Both the position numbers and the translations under genes were made by a program. Of a DNA stretch of 25,189 nt, positions 8,527-18,400 are shown in pieces. Position 1 is the stretch's first letter. Every line of letters begins with the position of its first letter. Source of the DNA: UBA3537 sp964219345 (GTDB lineage: Bacteria > Bacteroidota > Bacteroidia > Flavobacteriales > Flavobacteriaceae). Location: positions 1-25,189 of the forward strand of contig CAXPPN010000053.1 in assembly GCA_964219345.1 (NCBI GenBank), written 5' to 3'. The notes under the pieces were generated by a model. It had not been told where the DNA came from. It saw only the letters and a program-made list of their open reading frames with translations, and did no database searches.

Positions 8527-10194
8527 TTAATTGTTTGATATATTTGAAGCTTTGTAGCCAATTCTTATAGCTCTAGCTCTTATTTTTTCATTGGGTTTAA
8601 TTTCAACAGGTTTTGTATATAGTTGCCAATATTTAGAACCAATATCATCTCCAAGTTGAAAGCCTATGGAAGCTCCTTCTGTTTTACAGCTGAGTATTAA
8701 ATTTTGCTCATTAGTAATTATTAGAACATCATCTGTTTTTGGTTGTTTCATGTTTGGCCAGAAGGTCTCGATCAATTTGTGTTCTGGAACAAACCCTTTA
8801 TCGCCAATAGAAGTTTGCCATTTTTTCAACTGAACTCTTAACTCTTTTAATTTTTGACTGTATATTGAGTCCGTTGATAAATTGTGAACTTCATAAGGGT
8901 CACTTTCAAGATCGTACAACTCTTCTATTGGCTTTGATTTCATGAAAATATAAGCGGCATCTCCTTTAAGCATGTCCAGCGAATCAAGTTCTATCAAATG
9001 CTTATTCATTGGAATTTGTTCTCGATATTTATTTCTATAAATTAATGGGCGTTCAGGCATAAAATTTTTGATGTATACAAATCGGCCATCCAATACAGAG
9101 CGTTGCATATCAGTACATTCATCAAAGCGATCTGCTGAACCAAAAATGTATTTTCTTGGGGATTGCTCAAAAACGCCTTCAAAAGCCTTACCGTCCATAT
9201 GATCTGGTGGTTGAATCCCGGCTAAAGACATCACTGTGGGGCCCAAATCCATCAAAGAAACCATTCGATTTTCAATTTCACCAGCGCGATACCCATCTGG
9301 GTAACGTATAATTAGCGGAACATGAAGACCACTGTCCCCTACTGCTCTTTTTTGACGTAAAAGATTTCCACCATGATCACTCCAAAAAAATATTACAGAA
9401 TTTTCCAAAACACCATCGGCTTCTAATTGCTCAAGAAGTTGTCCAACCTCTTTGTCTAGAGCTTCAATATTTGAATATTTCCTAGCAATATCATTTCTTA
9501 CCATTGGAATATCTGGATAATAATCAGGGACAGGAATATCATCTGGATTGACTGTTATAGGTTTGTCCTTTCGCATCCAAATCCGTGATTCATGAGTAGT
9601 GTAATAATTTTTAACGTAGAAAAAAGGTGCACCATATGGAGCATTATTGTAGGATCCTCCTCCAAACACATCGTCCCATGCTGTGAATGGGGCATTGAAT
9701 TGGTAATCACACTTGTTGTCATTAACACAATAATAACCCTCTGCTCTAAGATACTCTGTAAAAGGCTTGACATAGCTTGGAGTAACAACCTCATAGTCAG
9801 GAATATTCACGCCAGATTTGTCTATAACCCCTTTCTCTTGCCTAAATTTTACATCCTCTGGCCACTTAAAGTTATTGTGATCACCAGTACGCATGTTGTG
9901 TGCCCCTAATCGTGTAGGATACATACCCGTTATGATTGAAAAGCGACTTGGAGCACATACCCCAACTGTAGCATAAGCATTGGTATATTTTATACCCTCT
10001 TTTGCCAGGCGATCAATATTAGGAGTATTTAAAGCCTCATTTCCATAAATACTTAAAACAGGTCCCATGTCCTCCACACTAATCCAAACAATATTCGGAG
10101 GTTTTATGTTGGTATTTTGACCATTTACTACATGGATAAAGCTGAGTGTAAAGATCAAATATTTTATTTTATTTAAATATCTCAAAATCAACAA
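8527..10194 (-). CDS. S1-family sulfatase with C-terminal CHB_HEX_C-like domain; TTG start
   Basis: A 555-residue exported sulfatase. The N-terminus NIVWISVEDMGP (34-45) is typical of N-sulfoglucosamine-sulfohydrolase-like S1 enzymes (probably subfamily S1_8, from memory). The formylglycine motif is Cys80-A-P-S-Arg84, followed by FSIITGMYP. FFWSDHGG and GLHVPLIIRYP supply later active-site segments. Residues about 475-555 form an additional beta-sandwich-like tail (LSCKTEGASIGFQLGD, PNEKIRARAIRIGYK) resembling the chitobiase C-terminal domain (CHB_HEX_C_1) often fused to such sulfatases. No ATG exists in frame before the catalytic core: the first internal Met is residue 43, past the signal peptide. 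The start is therefore TTG, most likely at 10194, one base after the stop of the previous gene; TTG at 10191 or 10185 is possible. The signal peptide (to about HVVNG) places the enzyme in the periplasm. Confidence 0.9.
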   Translation of the reverse strand: MLILRYLNKIKYLIFTLSFIHVVNGQNTNIKPPNIVWISVEDMGPVLSIYGNEALNTPNIDRLAKEGIKYTNAYATVGVCAPSRFSIITGMYPTRLGAHNMRTGDHNNFKWPEDVKFRQEKGVIDKSGVNIPDYEVVTPSYVKPFTEYLRAEGYYCVNDNKCDYQFNAPFTAWDDVFGGGSYNNAPYGAPFFYVKNYYTTHESRIWMRKDKPITVNPDDIPVPDYYPDIPMVRNDIARKYSNIEALDKEVGQLLEQLEADGVLENSVIFFWSDHGGNLLRQKRAVGDSGLHVPLIIRYPDGYRAGEIENRMVSLMDLGPTVMSLAGIQPPDHMDGKAFEGVFEQSPRKYIFGSADRFDECTDMQRSVLDGRFVYIKNFMPERPLIYRNKYREQIPMNKHLIELDSLDMLKGDAAYIFMKSKPIEELYDLESDPYEVHNLSTDSIYSQKLKELRVQLKKWQTSIGDKGFVPEHKLIETFWPNMKQPKTDDVLIITNEQNLILSCKTEGASIGFQLGDDIGSKYWQLYTKPVEIKPNEKIRARAIRIGYKASNISNN

Positions 10195-10195
10195 A

Positions 10196-11590
10196 TTAAT
10201 AATGTAAAATTATATAGCTACTTTCATCTATTTTTCCAACTAAATCTTCATCAACCTTGTTCCATTTGGAATTTCGATCTAATGGATGAAGTGTTGGTTT
10301 AATCAAAGGCATTTTTTGATGAATTAAAAAATCATTTTGAGTTATCATCCAATTTTCTAATGCCGATGAAAGACGATTTTTTTGCTCCAAATATTCAGGA
10401 TTATTTATCAAATTTTGTTCTTGATAAGGATCTAATTCTAAATCATAAAGTTCTTCGAAAGGGACGTTAGGAAAAGATTCTGCACCTTTTCTAATAAATG
10501 CATTGATCACAGAATTTGAACCATAATTAGATTCCACTACTTCAATTGAATTGTAGTTTCTAATGAATTTGAAACGTTTTCCTCGAATTGCTCTACTTGG
10601 AAATACTTTACATTTTTGAATATTTTGCTTGGTGGAAAGGGAAAAAATATAATCATGAATAGGATCAGTATTGCCTTTGAGCGTCGGTTGAAAACTATTA
10701 CCATCTAGATCTTGTGGAATGTCTGCTCCAATTATATCTAAAAAAGTAGGAAGAATATCTACAAAATTTAACATGGTTTCTGAAACACTATTGGCTTCCA
10801 CAACGCCGGGCCATCTCACAATGAATGGCACTTTCAAACCTTGCTCTGAAACACCCCATTTTCCAGAGATTCCGTGATCTGATGCATAGATAAAAATTGA
10901 ATTATCAACAAGACCATTGGTTTCAACTATTTCTAAAACTCGTTCTAGTTGAGCATTATCATCACGAATATTTTGATAATAACCAGTTTTTAATTTTCTA
11001 AAATTCCCTCTATCATATGGCAATCGATAAATGTCCTCGTTGGTATACTCTGATATTTTTGGATAAGGTCCATGAGGAAAGTCTGAAGTGACAAAAACAC
11101 AGAACGGTTTTTTGATATTTTCTAAATAATTTTCAAGTTTATCAAGTGGTAAATAACGATTATCTACAGATTTAAAATATTTTGACCATTGAAAAACTGA
11201 ATTTGGTTTGACATGTCCTTTCCCCGCTAAAACAACCTCATAGCCTTCAGCTTTCATATAATCAATAACTGTTTTTAAATTTGGCTTAACAGGCAGATGA
11301 TTGGCCATGCAGCCATTTTTAAGTGGATACATTCCTGTAAAAATTTGAGAGCGACTTGGCGCACAAATGGCTTGTGAAGTATAAAAATTTGTGAAGCGCA
11401 TCCCCTCTTTTGCAAGTGCGTCGACTGCAGGTGTATGTACTTTTGGATTTCCATATATTCCATAGTCTAACAAATCCTGATCGTCTGCCAAATAAAAAAT
11501 AAAGTTTGGAGAAGTAGAACTATCTTGAGCTTGTAACCAAAAAAAAGAGAACAATACGATTAGATATAAATAATACTGACTTGTTTTCAT
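10196..11590 (-). CDS. S1-family sulfatase
   Basis: A 464-residue exported sulfatase. The signal peptide ends near FFWLQAQ (residue 22). The metal-binding Asp36-Asp37 pair is in FYLADDQD. The formylglycine motif is Cys76-A-P-S-Arg80, followed by SQIFTGMYP. GKGHVKP (about 123-129), HGPYP, ASDHG and KVPFIVRWPG match further S1 active-site segments. The protein is heparan-N-sulfatase-like in outline (S1_8 or a related subfamily, not certain) and differs clearly from both neighbouring sulfatases. It lacks a T9SS tail, so it is probably periplasmic. Its ATG at 11588-11590 overlaps the GH30 stop codon by one base (TAATG) and its stop is one base before the next sulfatase start, which suggests translational coupling. 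The sulfated substrate is probably a xylan fragment, by context only. Confidence 0.9.
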   Translation of the reverse strand: MKTSQYYLYLIVLFSFFWLQAQDSSTSPNFIFYLADDQDLLDYGIYGNPKVHTPAVDALAKEGMRFTNFYTSQAICAPSRSQIFTGMYPLKNGCMANHLPVKPNLKTVIDYMKAEGYEVVLAGKGHVKPNSVFQWSKYFKSVDNRYLPLDKLENYLENIKKPFCVFVTSDFPHGPYPKISEYTNEDIYRLPYDRGNFRKLKTGYYQNIRDDNAQLERVLEIVETNGLVDNSIFIYASDHGISGKWGVSEQGLKVPFIVRWPGVVEANSVSETMLNFVDILPTFLDIIGADIPQDLDGNSFQPTLKGNTDPIHDYIFSLSTKQNIQKCKVFPSRAIRGKRFKFIRNYNSIEVVESNYGSNSVINAFIRKGAESFPNVPFEELYDLELDPYQEQNLINNPEYLEQKNRLSSALENWMITQNDFLIHQKMPLIKPTLHPLDRNSKWNKVDEDLVGKIDESSYIILHY

Positions 11591-13770
11591 TAGTTTTCGA
11601 TTAAAAATTTAGTGATTTGTTGTCCACTGTTTGTAATTGATTTAATAAGGTACATCCCATCGGATAATGATTTTACATCTATTGTAATATGTTTTGTAGC
11701 TTGATATTTTTTATTAAAAACTTGAGTACCATTTAATTGATAGACTATAATTTCACGATTCTGAAGCCTTGGAAAGTACAACTCCAATTGAGCTTTTGCT
11801 GGATTGGGAAATACCAAGACTTGAGATTCTTCTAAGGAGTCATATTCATCTTGTGAACTGAGTGATATGTCTATTGTAAATACATAACTATGCATAGACA
11901 TGGCAGAAATATTTGAGCTAATATAATTTTCATTCAAGTCATAGGTTTCATTTGTCATCAATCTAAAGTTATAGTTCTCAACATCAGATGTTATATAATG
12001 TTCTATTGAAGTTGTTCCCTGGGGAATTTCGATTTCAAAATTACCTACATCATTGTCTGAGAACAATTGCAGAATAATTTTTGTTTCATCTAGGGATTTA
12101 AAAGCAACTGCTTTTGGTCCTAAGTCAAAACTTCCTACATGAATTCTTTGATAACCATTTTTGACCAAATTTGTAAAATGTTTGAAAACATAATAACGTT
12201 TTGGCAAAATTATATTCATATTAGAATCCCACAAAACCAAAGCCGATGAGCCGTAATTCTGGCCAATATTTACTTCATTTTGATAATCATGTTTTTCATA
12301 AAACAGGTGTAACATATATGCTGTTAGACCACCATAATTGAACCCATCCATAATACGATTTATGTGATAACTTGCATCCTCCATATCCCAATTTGGACTG
12401 TGTAAATTTCCTGCTTCTGTTACCCAAATAGGCTTTTCTAGAGCAGCTGTTTTAAGAGAAGACCAATCTGTTGGATTTATAGGATTTTGATAAGTATGTG
12501 TGGCAACAATATCGGTTGCAGCAACTACACTTGGGTTTCCAAACATACTGTTGATGTAATTAGTTGTTGACTTTGTTGCATCGTTTGAAGTGACTCTAAA
12601 GGTTTCTGGGGATATGATTGTTATATCACTTAAATTTTCAAAATCTAATCTTGAATCAAGATTTGAAATGATTGATGATAGTTCCGAAGGTGTTGTATTC
12701 ATTGACTCATAGGTTACATCATAATCAGGTTCATTGGTTGGTGAAATTGCTGTTACATTAATTCCATAACGAGATTGCATGCCATTTATAAATGCAACCA
12801 AGAATTCACTAAATTCATCTTCTCCTCCTGAAATTAGAGTTCCCCCATTGTTATGTGCGCCATTAGTTTTTAACCATGCAGGGGCACTATTACAATTTCC
12901 AATGACATGATCAAATCCATTTGCACTGAGATTAAAAGCATTATTAAGTGCTTCACCAACGTATCGTGTTGCATTTAAGTTCGAATTACTATCGTATCGC
13001 GTCCAATTCAATGATGAAAAATTTAAATTAAAAGGGTCGTTATTATCATTTGGATCTTCCAAATCATGATACACAAAAAATCGAATCATATTCGGTTCTA
13101 AGTCTTGAAAAGCATAAGTTTCGATTTGTTCACGCATACTGTCTTCCAAAGCAAATAAATGCTCTGTTCTTCTCTTAATACCTGCACCAAAACCATCGAC
13201 AGTTTGATAAGTCATATCTTTCAAAAATGAAATTGTATTTCCTCTAACAACTTCAACTTGATCCAAATAAAAAGTAACTCCAGAATCCAAATACCAAAAA
13301 CTCAAACGATTTGAATCAGCAGCCTCTTGAACTGTAAAACTATGATTAAATTGCTGCCACTCTTGAGTAACAATTTTATCATTGCCTTGATAACTGTTTT
13401 GAATTTCAGACTGAAAAACAACTTTCATTGTAGCTGAACTAGCTCCACTAACTTTGGCCCAAAAACGAATCGTGTAGGTCTGTCCCGCCTCTACTTGAAA
13501 CAAGTAATCACTTTGGGTTTTAACATGCCATCCATTAGTCCCTAATGAAATAATTTGACTTTTTTGTGCTTTTGTACTTCCAGGGATTAAATTTTCGGTT
13601 TCAATGGAGTAGTTTACCTGACCACCATTGGTTTGTAAATTGGACCAAAAATTAAAAGTATTTGTTTGTGAGTCAATGCTTTCCAATGCACTATTGGCAA
13701 TTGGTAGTTGATTTTGGGCATTCATAATGAATGCCCAAAACATGTAAACTACTAGTAAAAGTTTTTTCAA
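11590..13770 (-). CDS. GH30 glycoside hydrolase with N-terminal CBM4_9-like module and T9SS sorting domain
   Basis: A 726-residue secreted enzyme. Residues 1-19 are a signal peptide (ends MNAQ). Residues about 22-178 are a jelly-roll module of the CBM4/9/22 type (VEAGQTYTIRFWAKV, EWQQFNHSF, VTFYLDQVEV). The GH30 catalytic domain runs from about 185 (YQTVDGFGAGI) to about 560, with APAWLKTNG (297-305), acid/base Glu347 in SPTNEPDYD, and nucleophile Glu452 in WVTEAGN. A short beta-sandwich follows, and residues about 655-726 are a T9SS sorting domain starting FPNPAKAQL. GH30 includes endo-xylanases, glucuronoxylanases and beta-xylosidases; with GH10, GH43 and xylulokinase nearby, a xylan endo- or exo-hydrolase is the best reading. 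The gene follows susD by 20 bases, so it is the first enzyme of the operon and is likely to act first, at the surface. The subfamily was not resolved. Confidence 0.9.
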   Translation of the reverse strand: MKKLLLVVYMFWAFIMNAQNQLPIANSALESIDSQTNTFNFWSNLQTNGGQVNYSIETENLIPGSTKAQKSQIISLGTNGWHVKTQSDYLFQVEAGQTYTIRFWAKVSGASSATMKVVFQSEIQNSYQGNDKIVTQEWQQFNHSFTVQEAADSNRLSFWYLDSGVTFYLDQVEVVRGNTISFLKDMTYQTVDGFGAGIKRRTEHLFALEDSMREQIETYAFQDLEPNMIRFFVYHDLEDPNDNNDPFNLNFSSLNWTRYDSNSNLNATRYVGEALNNAFNLSANGFDHVIGNCNSAPAWLKTNGAHNNGGTLISGGEDEFSEFLVAFINGMQSRYGINVTAISPTNEPDYDVTYESMNTTPSELSSIISNLDSRLDFENLSDITIISPETFRVTSNDATKSTTNYINSMFGNPSVVAATDIVATHTYQNPINPTDWSSLKTAALEKPIWVTEAGNLHSPNWDMEDASYHINRIMDGFNYGGLTAYMLHLFYEKHDYQNEVNIGQNYGSSALVLWDSNMNIILPKRYYVFKHFTNLVKNGYQRIHVGSFDLGPKAVAFKSLDETKIILQLFSDNDVGNFEIEIPQGTTSIEHYITSDVENYNFRLMTNETYDLNENYISSNISAMSMHSYVFTIDISLSSQDEYDSLEESQVLVFPNPAKAQLELYFPRLQNREIIVYQLNGTQVFNKKYQATKHITIDVKSLSDGMYLIKSITNSGQQITKFLIEN

Positions 13771-13790
13771 CTTAAAAGAATTTAATCTTA

Positions 13791-15434
13791 TTAATCAATT
13801 AAATCGTTAGTATTAATTTCTCTAATAGGAATTGGTAAAAACATCACTTGTGATGGATCGGTACTTAAAGTTAAGTCTAAACTGTTGAAATTCAAACTTG
13901 TATTCGTGTTATGAGGAATAATGACATTATTTAAAAAATAGTCAAAACCTCTGCGGCGGTTGTTATGCGCATCTTCACCTTCTCCCAAAAGTTCATATCG
14001 ATACTCTTTCATTATTTTATCACGAAACTCTGTTTGACTAATACCAGCATATCCAGAGCTGTCAACGCCTGCTCTATTTAAAACTTCAGTAACATAACCA
14101 AGTTGCTCTCCATTGCTTAGCTCATTTGATATTTCCGAAAGCATCAAAAGTAAATCTGCATATCTATAAATGATGATATTTTTATCATCGTATTGATTAC
14201 TACTAGTTACATCTTTATTGGCATATTTAAAAAAGTAAGGATGTGCATTTCTGTAATTATTTCTGCTTTGATTTTTGGGATAAACCCTAACACCCCAATT
14301 TGCGCAACTACCATCTGGTCTTAATCCATTTGGTAAGTAACCATTTGATTGCGTATTATTATTCCAATAATAACTCATATAAGTTGCTCCTTCTCTCGGT
14401 GGAGCATTTCCTCCACATACTTGATTTGGAAGAAAATCTCCTTCAATTCTCGAATCGTTTGGATAGGCTGAAGCGTGATCATCATAAATATCTTTGTTCA
14501 CTGAAAGCCATCCAAATGACTGTCCATCTTTATAATTATTTGGGGTATAATTTCTTCCCATTTGAGAATTAGAAGCTGATTGGCTTATTTGTAATTCAAA
14601 AATTGATTCATCGCTATTTTCACCCTCCATTGTAAAGAGTGATGAGTAATCTGACACTAATGAGTTTTGACCATAAACCTGAATGGCTTGATCATAAGCC
14701 ATTTGCCAAAAATTTGAACCTATAATCGTATCAGGAATGATATCATATGCAGTTGAATAATCAACACTTGCCATAGTCATATAAACTTTGGCAAGCAACA
14801 TATTAGCTGCATATTTTTTTGGATAATGACTTCCAGAAACTCCATTAATCATATTTATAGCTTTTTCAGCATCTTGAATAATTGACGCGTAAATTATTTT
14901 AGATGGAGTTAATTCATTCATTAAATTTTCGTTATTTGGTAAATCTAGTAAAAGAGGAACATCTCCGAAAAGACGAGTTAATGAAAAATAACACCAAGCC
15001 CTTACAAAATGAGCTTGACCAACTACGTCTTCAAAAAGTTGTGAATCTAAATCATCTGAATCAGAGTTTAATTCAACATTAGCAATCAAGGTATTGGCCC
15101 TTGCTATAGTCCGATAATATCCCAACCATAGTTGTGTAGCATCATTATCGTTTTCATTAGGCTTTAGTGAAAATAAATATGTATTGTTAGGGTTATTAAT
15201 ATTACCTCCTTGTCTTCTTGTATTAAAAAAACCAGAAAATCCATTAAGTACAAATAATCTTCTTTCCTGGCCATCGTAAGAAGCTAGTCCAGCATAAATA
15301 CCATCAAGAGTACCCAATACTGATTGAGGGTTGTTAAAGGCAGCTTTATCCAAATATGGTGGATCTTCATCTAAATCACAAGAGGAAAAAATAGCTAGGG
15401 CAAAAACAAATAATATTTTTAAATCTTTCATCAT
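13791..15434 (-). CDS. SusD/RagB-family surface glycan-binding lipoprotein
   Basis: A 547-residue SusD-type protein that captures glycan at the cell surface and forms the lid of the SusC transporter. Residues 1-18 are a lipoprotein signal and Cys19 follows IFSS. The acidic run after the cysteine (C-D-L-D-E-D) fits the Bacteroidota lipoprotein surface-export signal. Helical TPR-like segments follow (for example WLGYYRTIARANTLIANVE and VVGQAHFVRAWCYFSLTRLFGDVPL), and the C-terminal RYADLLLMLSE and RRRGFDYF segments are characteristic of the family. Two adjacent ATGs (15434 and 15431) are equally possible starts. It lies 8 bases downstream of susC. The ligand is not readable from sequence; a sulfated xylan oligosaccharide is inferred from the operon. 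Confidence 0.95.
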   Translation of the reverse strand: MMKDLKILFVFALAIFSSCDLDEDPPYLDKAAFNNPQSVLGTLDGIYAGLASYDGQERRLFVLNGFSGFFNTRRQGGNINNPNNTYLFSLKPNENDNDATQLWLGYYRTIARANTLIANVELNSDSDDLDSQLFEDVVGQAHFVRAWCYFSLTRLFGDVPLLLDLPNNENLMNELTPSKIIYASIIQDAEKAINMINGVSGSHYPKKYAANMLLAKVYMTMASVDYSTAYDIIPDTIIGSNFWQMAYDQAIQVYGQNSLVSDYSSLFTMEGENSDESIFELQISQSASNSQMGRNYTPNNYKDGQSFGWLSVNKDIYDDHASAYPNDSRIEGDFLPNQVCGGNAPPREGATYMSYYWNNNTQSNGYLPNGLRPDGSCANWGVRVYPKNQSRNNYRNAHPYFFKYANKDVTSSNQYDDKNIIIYRYADLLLMLSEISNELSNGEQLGYVTEVLNRAGVDSSGYAGISQTEFRDKIMKEYRYELLGEGEDAHNNRRRGFDYFLNNVIIPHNTNTSLNFNSLDLTLSTDPSQVMFLPIPIREINTNDLID

Positions 15435-15442
15435 AAATTATT

Positions 15443-18400
15443 TTAAAAGTTAATATTTACACCAAAAGAAATATTTTTGGCATCAGGAGAACCATTCCAG
15501 TCGACTCCATTTCGCAACCCATCATATGAGAAGCTTGAAATTTCTGGGTTATACCCACTATAGTTAGTCCAAACATGCAAGTTTTGCGCTGTAACAAAAA
15601 TATTAAAGCGTTCAAATAACTTACTGTTTTCTACAGGTAAATCATAACCAATTGTTATGTTATTGAGACGAAGAAAGCTACCATCCTCGATGATACGATC
15701 TGTAATTGCTAAATCACCAACTGTATCATAACCAATTCTCGGATGCGTGTTGGATGTTGCGTCTGGACGCCAAGCATTATAATAAGCATCCTTTGTTATG
15801 TTTTGAAACTGACCAGAAGCATTACCAATTGTTAATAAATTTCCATTAGCAATGTCATTTCCACTTACTCCGTTTAGTAGAATGCTTGCATTGAATCTCT
15901 TGTATCTAAAGTTTAAGTTTATTCCATAAATATAATCTGGATTGGGGTTTCCAATAAAAGTCCTGTCATCAGCATCAATTATTCCATCACCATTTTGATC
16001 AACAATTCTAACATCACCAGGTTCAGCACCACTTGGGATGTCTGTATCATCTGTTTGATAAATTCCATTCGTTTCAAAGCCATAAAATAAACTTGACTCC
16101 TCACCTTCAACAAATACATTTGGTGATGATTGAAAAATTTGACCTCTACTAACTTGATTACCGAAGAAGAAAGATCTCTCATTTGCGACCCCATTTATAT
16201 AAAAATCTGAGGGAGGAACACCCAGAGACTCTAACTTAGTTCTGTTGAACGCAATATTACCTCCAAGAGAAAGCTCAATATCGTCGCTAGAAATTAAATC
16301 AAAATTTAAACCTAATTCAACTCCTTTATTGTTAATAGTCCCTTTATTAATTAAAAAATCACTGTATCCAGTTGAATTTGGAATTGGAATATTTTGTAGT
16401 AGGTCTTTTGTTGTTTTATCATATAAATCAATGGTTCCTGATATTCTTTCATCCAAAACTGAAAAATCTAATCCAAAGTTAAGTTGCTCAGTAGTTTCCC
16501 ATGTTAAATTAGGATTGGCAATATTATTAAGTAAAATAGGAATACTGAGACCATTACCAGGTGTACCATATTGTACGCCCGAACTAATTCCATAATTTGA
16601 AATTGTACCATAAGGACGAATTCCATGATTTCCAATTTGTCCCCATCCTGCTCTTAATTTCAAATTATTAATAAAATCTACATTTTTCATAAAACTTTCA
16701 TTGCTGATGTTCCAAGCAAGTGCGAAAGATGGGAAAAAGCTGTAGCGATTGTCTCTTGAAAACTTAGAAACACCATCCCGTCTAAAGGAAGCTGTAAAAA
16801 CATAACGATTAGCAAATGAATAATTCAATCGACCTAGTATAGAAAAGACCTGTTGCTTTGACGGTAAATATGTTAGTGGTACAGTAACAATTGACCCAAG
16901 ATATGGTTGTTCAACAGTCAAATCATGAGATACAAAATTTTCAACTGCATACACACTATTATGATTATCTCTTACGTCGTAAGTAATTCCAAATGTTGCG
17001 TTGATTCTATGCTTTCGACTGAAAGTTCGATTATACTTAAGTAGATTATTAATCTGATATGTTTTGGAATCTAACTCTGAGATTTGCATTGCACCATTGG
17101 CATTACGACCTTGAAAGGTGGTCAATCCATAGTATCTTATTCTATCTTTGACTCTAACATTTCCTCCTGCTCGAAATTGGTAACTTAATCCTTTTACTGG
17201 AAGGGTGTAAGTCAATGCCAATGAACCAATAAAACGTTTTTCTTTAGAAATATCAGAAAAATCATTGATCCACGAATATGGATTAGAAGTTCCTAAATCT
17301 TCAACAAAATCGTCTACACCAGATGATACAAGAGGTCTAAAAACAATAGCGCTACGTACAAAACTTTGATTTGAACTTCCAATTAAATCACCAGATTCTG
17401 CAAAATCTGTTTCAGTAAAGAAAGCAGTTGCCCTTGCTTGTAGTTTTAAATTTTTATTTAAATCTTGGTTTAAGTTAATTCTAAAATCTCCTGATTTAAC
17501 ACTAGAATTTGCAACAATACCGCGTTCATCAGCAATACCACCAGAAATATAATAATTTCCATTGTCCCCTCCGCCTGATGCTGATATTCCAAATCTATGG
17601 CTTGTAGATTCTTGATAAACTATATCTTGCCAATCAAATGACTCTAGTGGGGTATCCCCAATTGTTTGAGTATCAGTTAATGTTGGATTAGCATTTGTAC
17701 CTCCTCCAACTGTAGTATATTGTACTGGATACACTTGATTACCGTCGATAAAGTAAGGTACTCTGTCTTCAACTTGAGGGTTACTATTACTATTAGAATT
17801 ATTAATTGGCCAGGATTCATTTTGATACATCGCATAACCAACACCATCAAGCATATCATACTTTTTTCGAATGCTACGGACTGAAGTGTTATAAAATGTA
17901 TTTATTTTAACTTTACCTTTCTCACCTTTTTTGGTTGTAATTAATACAACGCCATTTGCACCTCTGGATCCATAAATAGCAGTTGCAGAGGCATCTTTAA
18001 GAATTTCAATACTTTCAATATCTCTTGGGTTGATACCAGTCAATCCATTTTGAGCCTCTTGACCAGAATTTCCAACCCCACCAGCTGGCAAAACGTCTTC
18101 TCCAGCCGAGGCAATAATAATTCCATCAACTACATAAAGGGGTTCATTATTACCTCTTAAACTGTTTGACCCCCTTATACGTACACTGACGCCAGAACCT
18201 AAAGCACTCGAATTTTGCTGCACTTGAACACCAGCCGCTCTACCTTGTAGAAGCTGATCAATCCCTGTGGTCTGGTTTGCAATATTGTCCTCAACTTTAA
18301 CAGTACTTATGGATCCTGTTACATCTTTTTTAAGTACAGATCCATATCCAATGACTACAACCTCATCCAATTCGGCTGTATCAACTTCCATGGATAAGTT

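Noticed and set aside
9592..9909. 105-codon open frame on the plus strand
   Set aside because: It lies wholly antisense within the second sulfatase, has no recognisable domain, and is a by-product of the opposite frame.
14300..14572. 90-codon open frame on the plus strand
   Set aside because: Antisense to susD with no recognisable features.
16245..16595. 116-codon open frame on the plus strand
   Set aside because: Antisense to the susC barrel region; composition mirrors the real gene and no start context or domain supports it.
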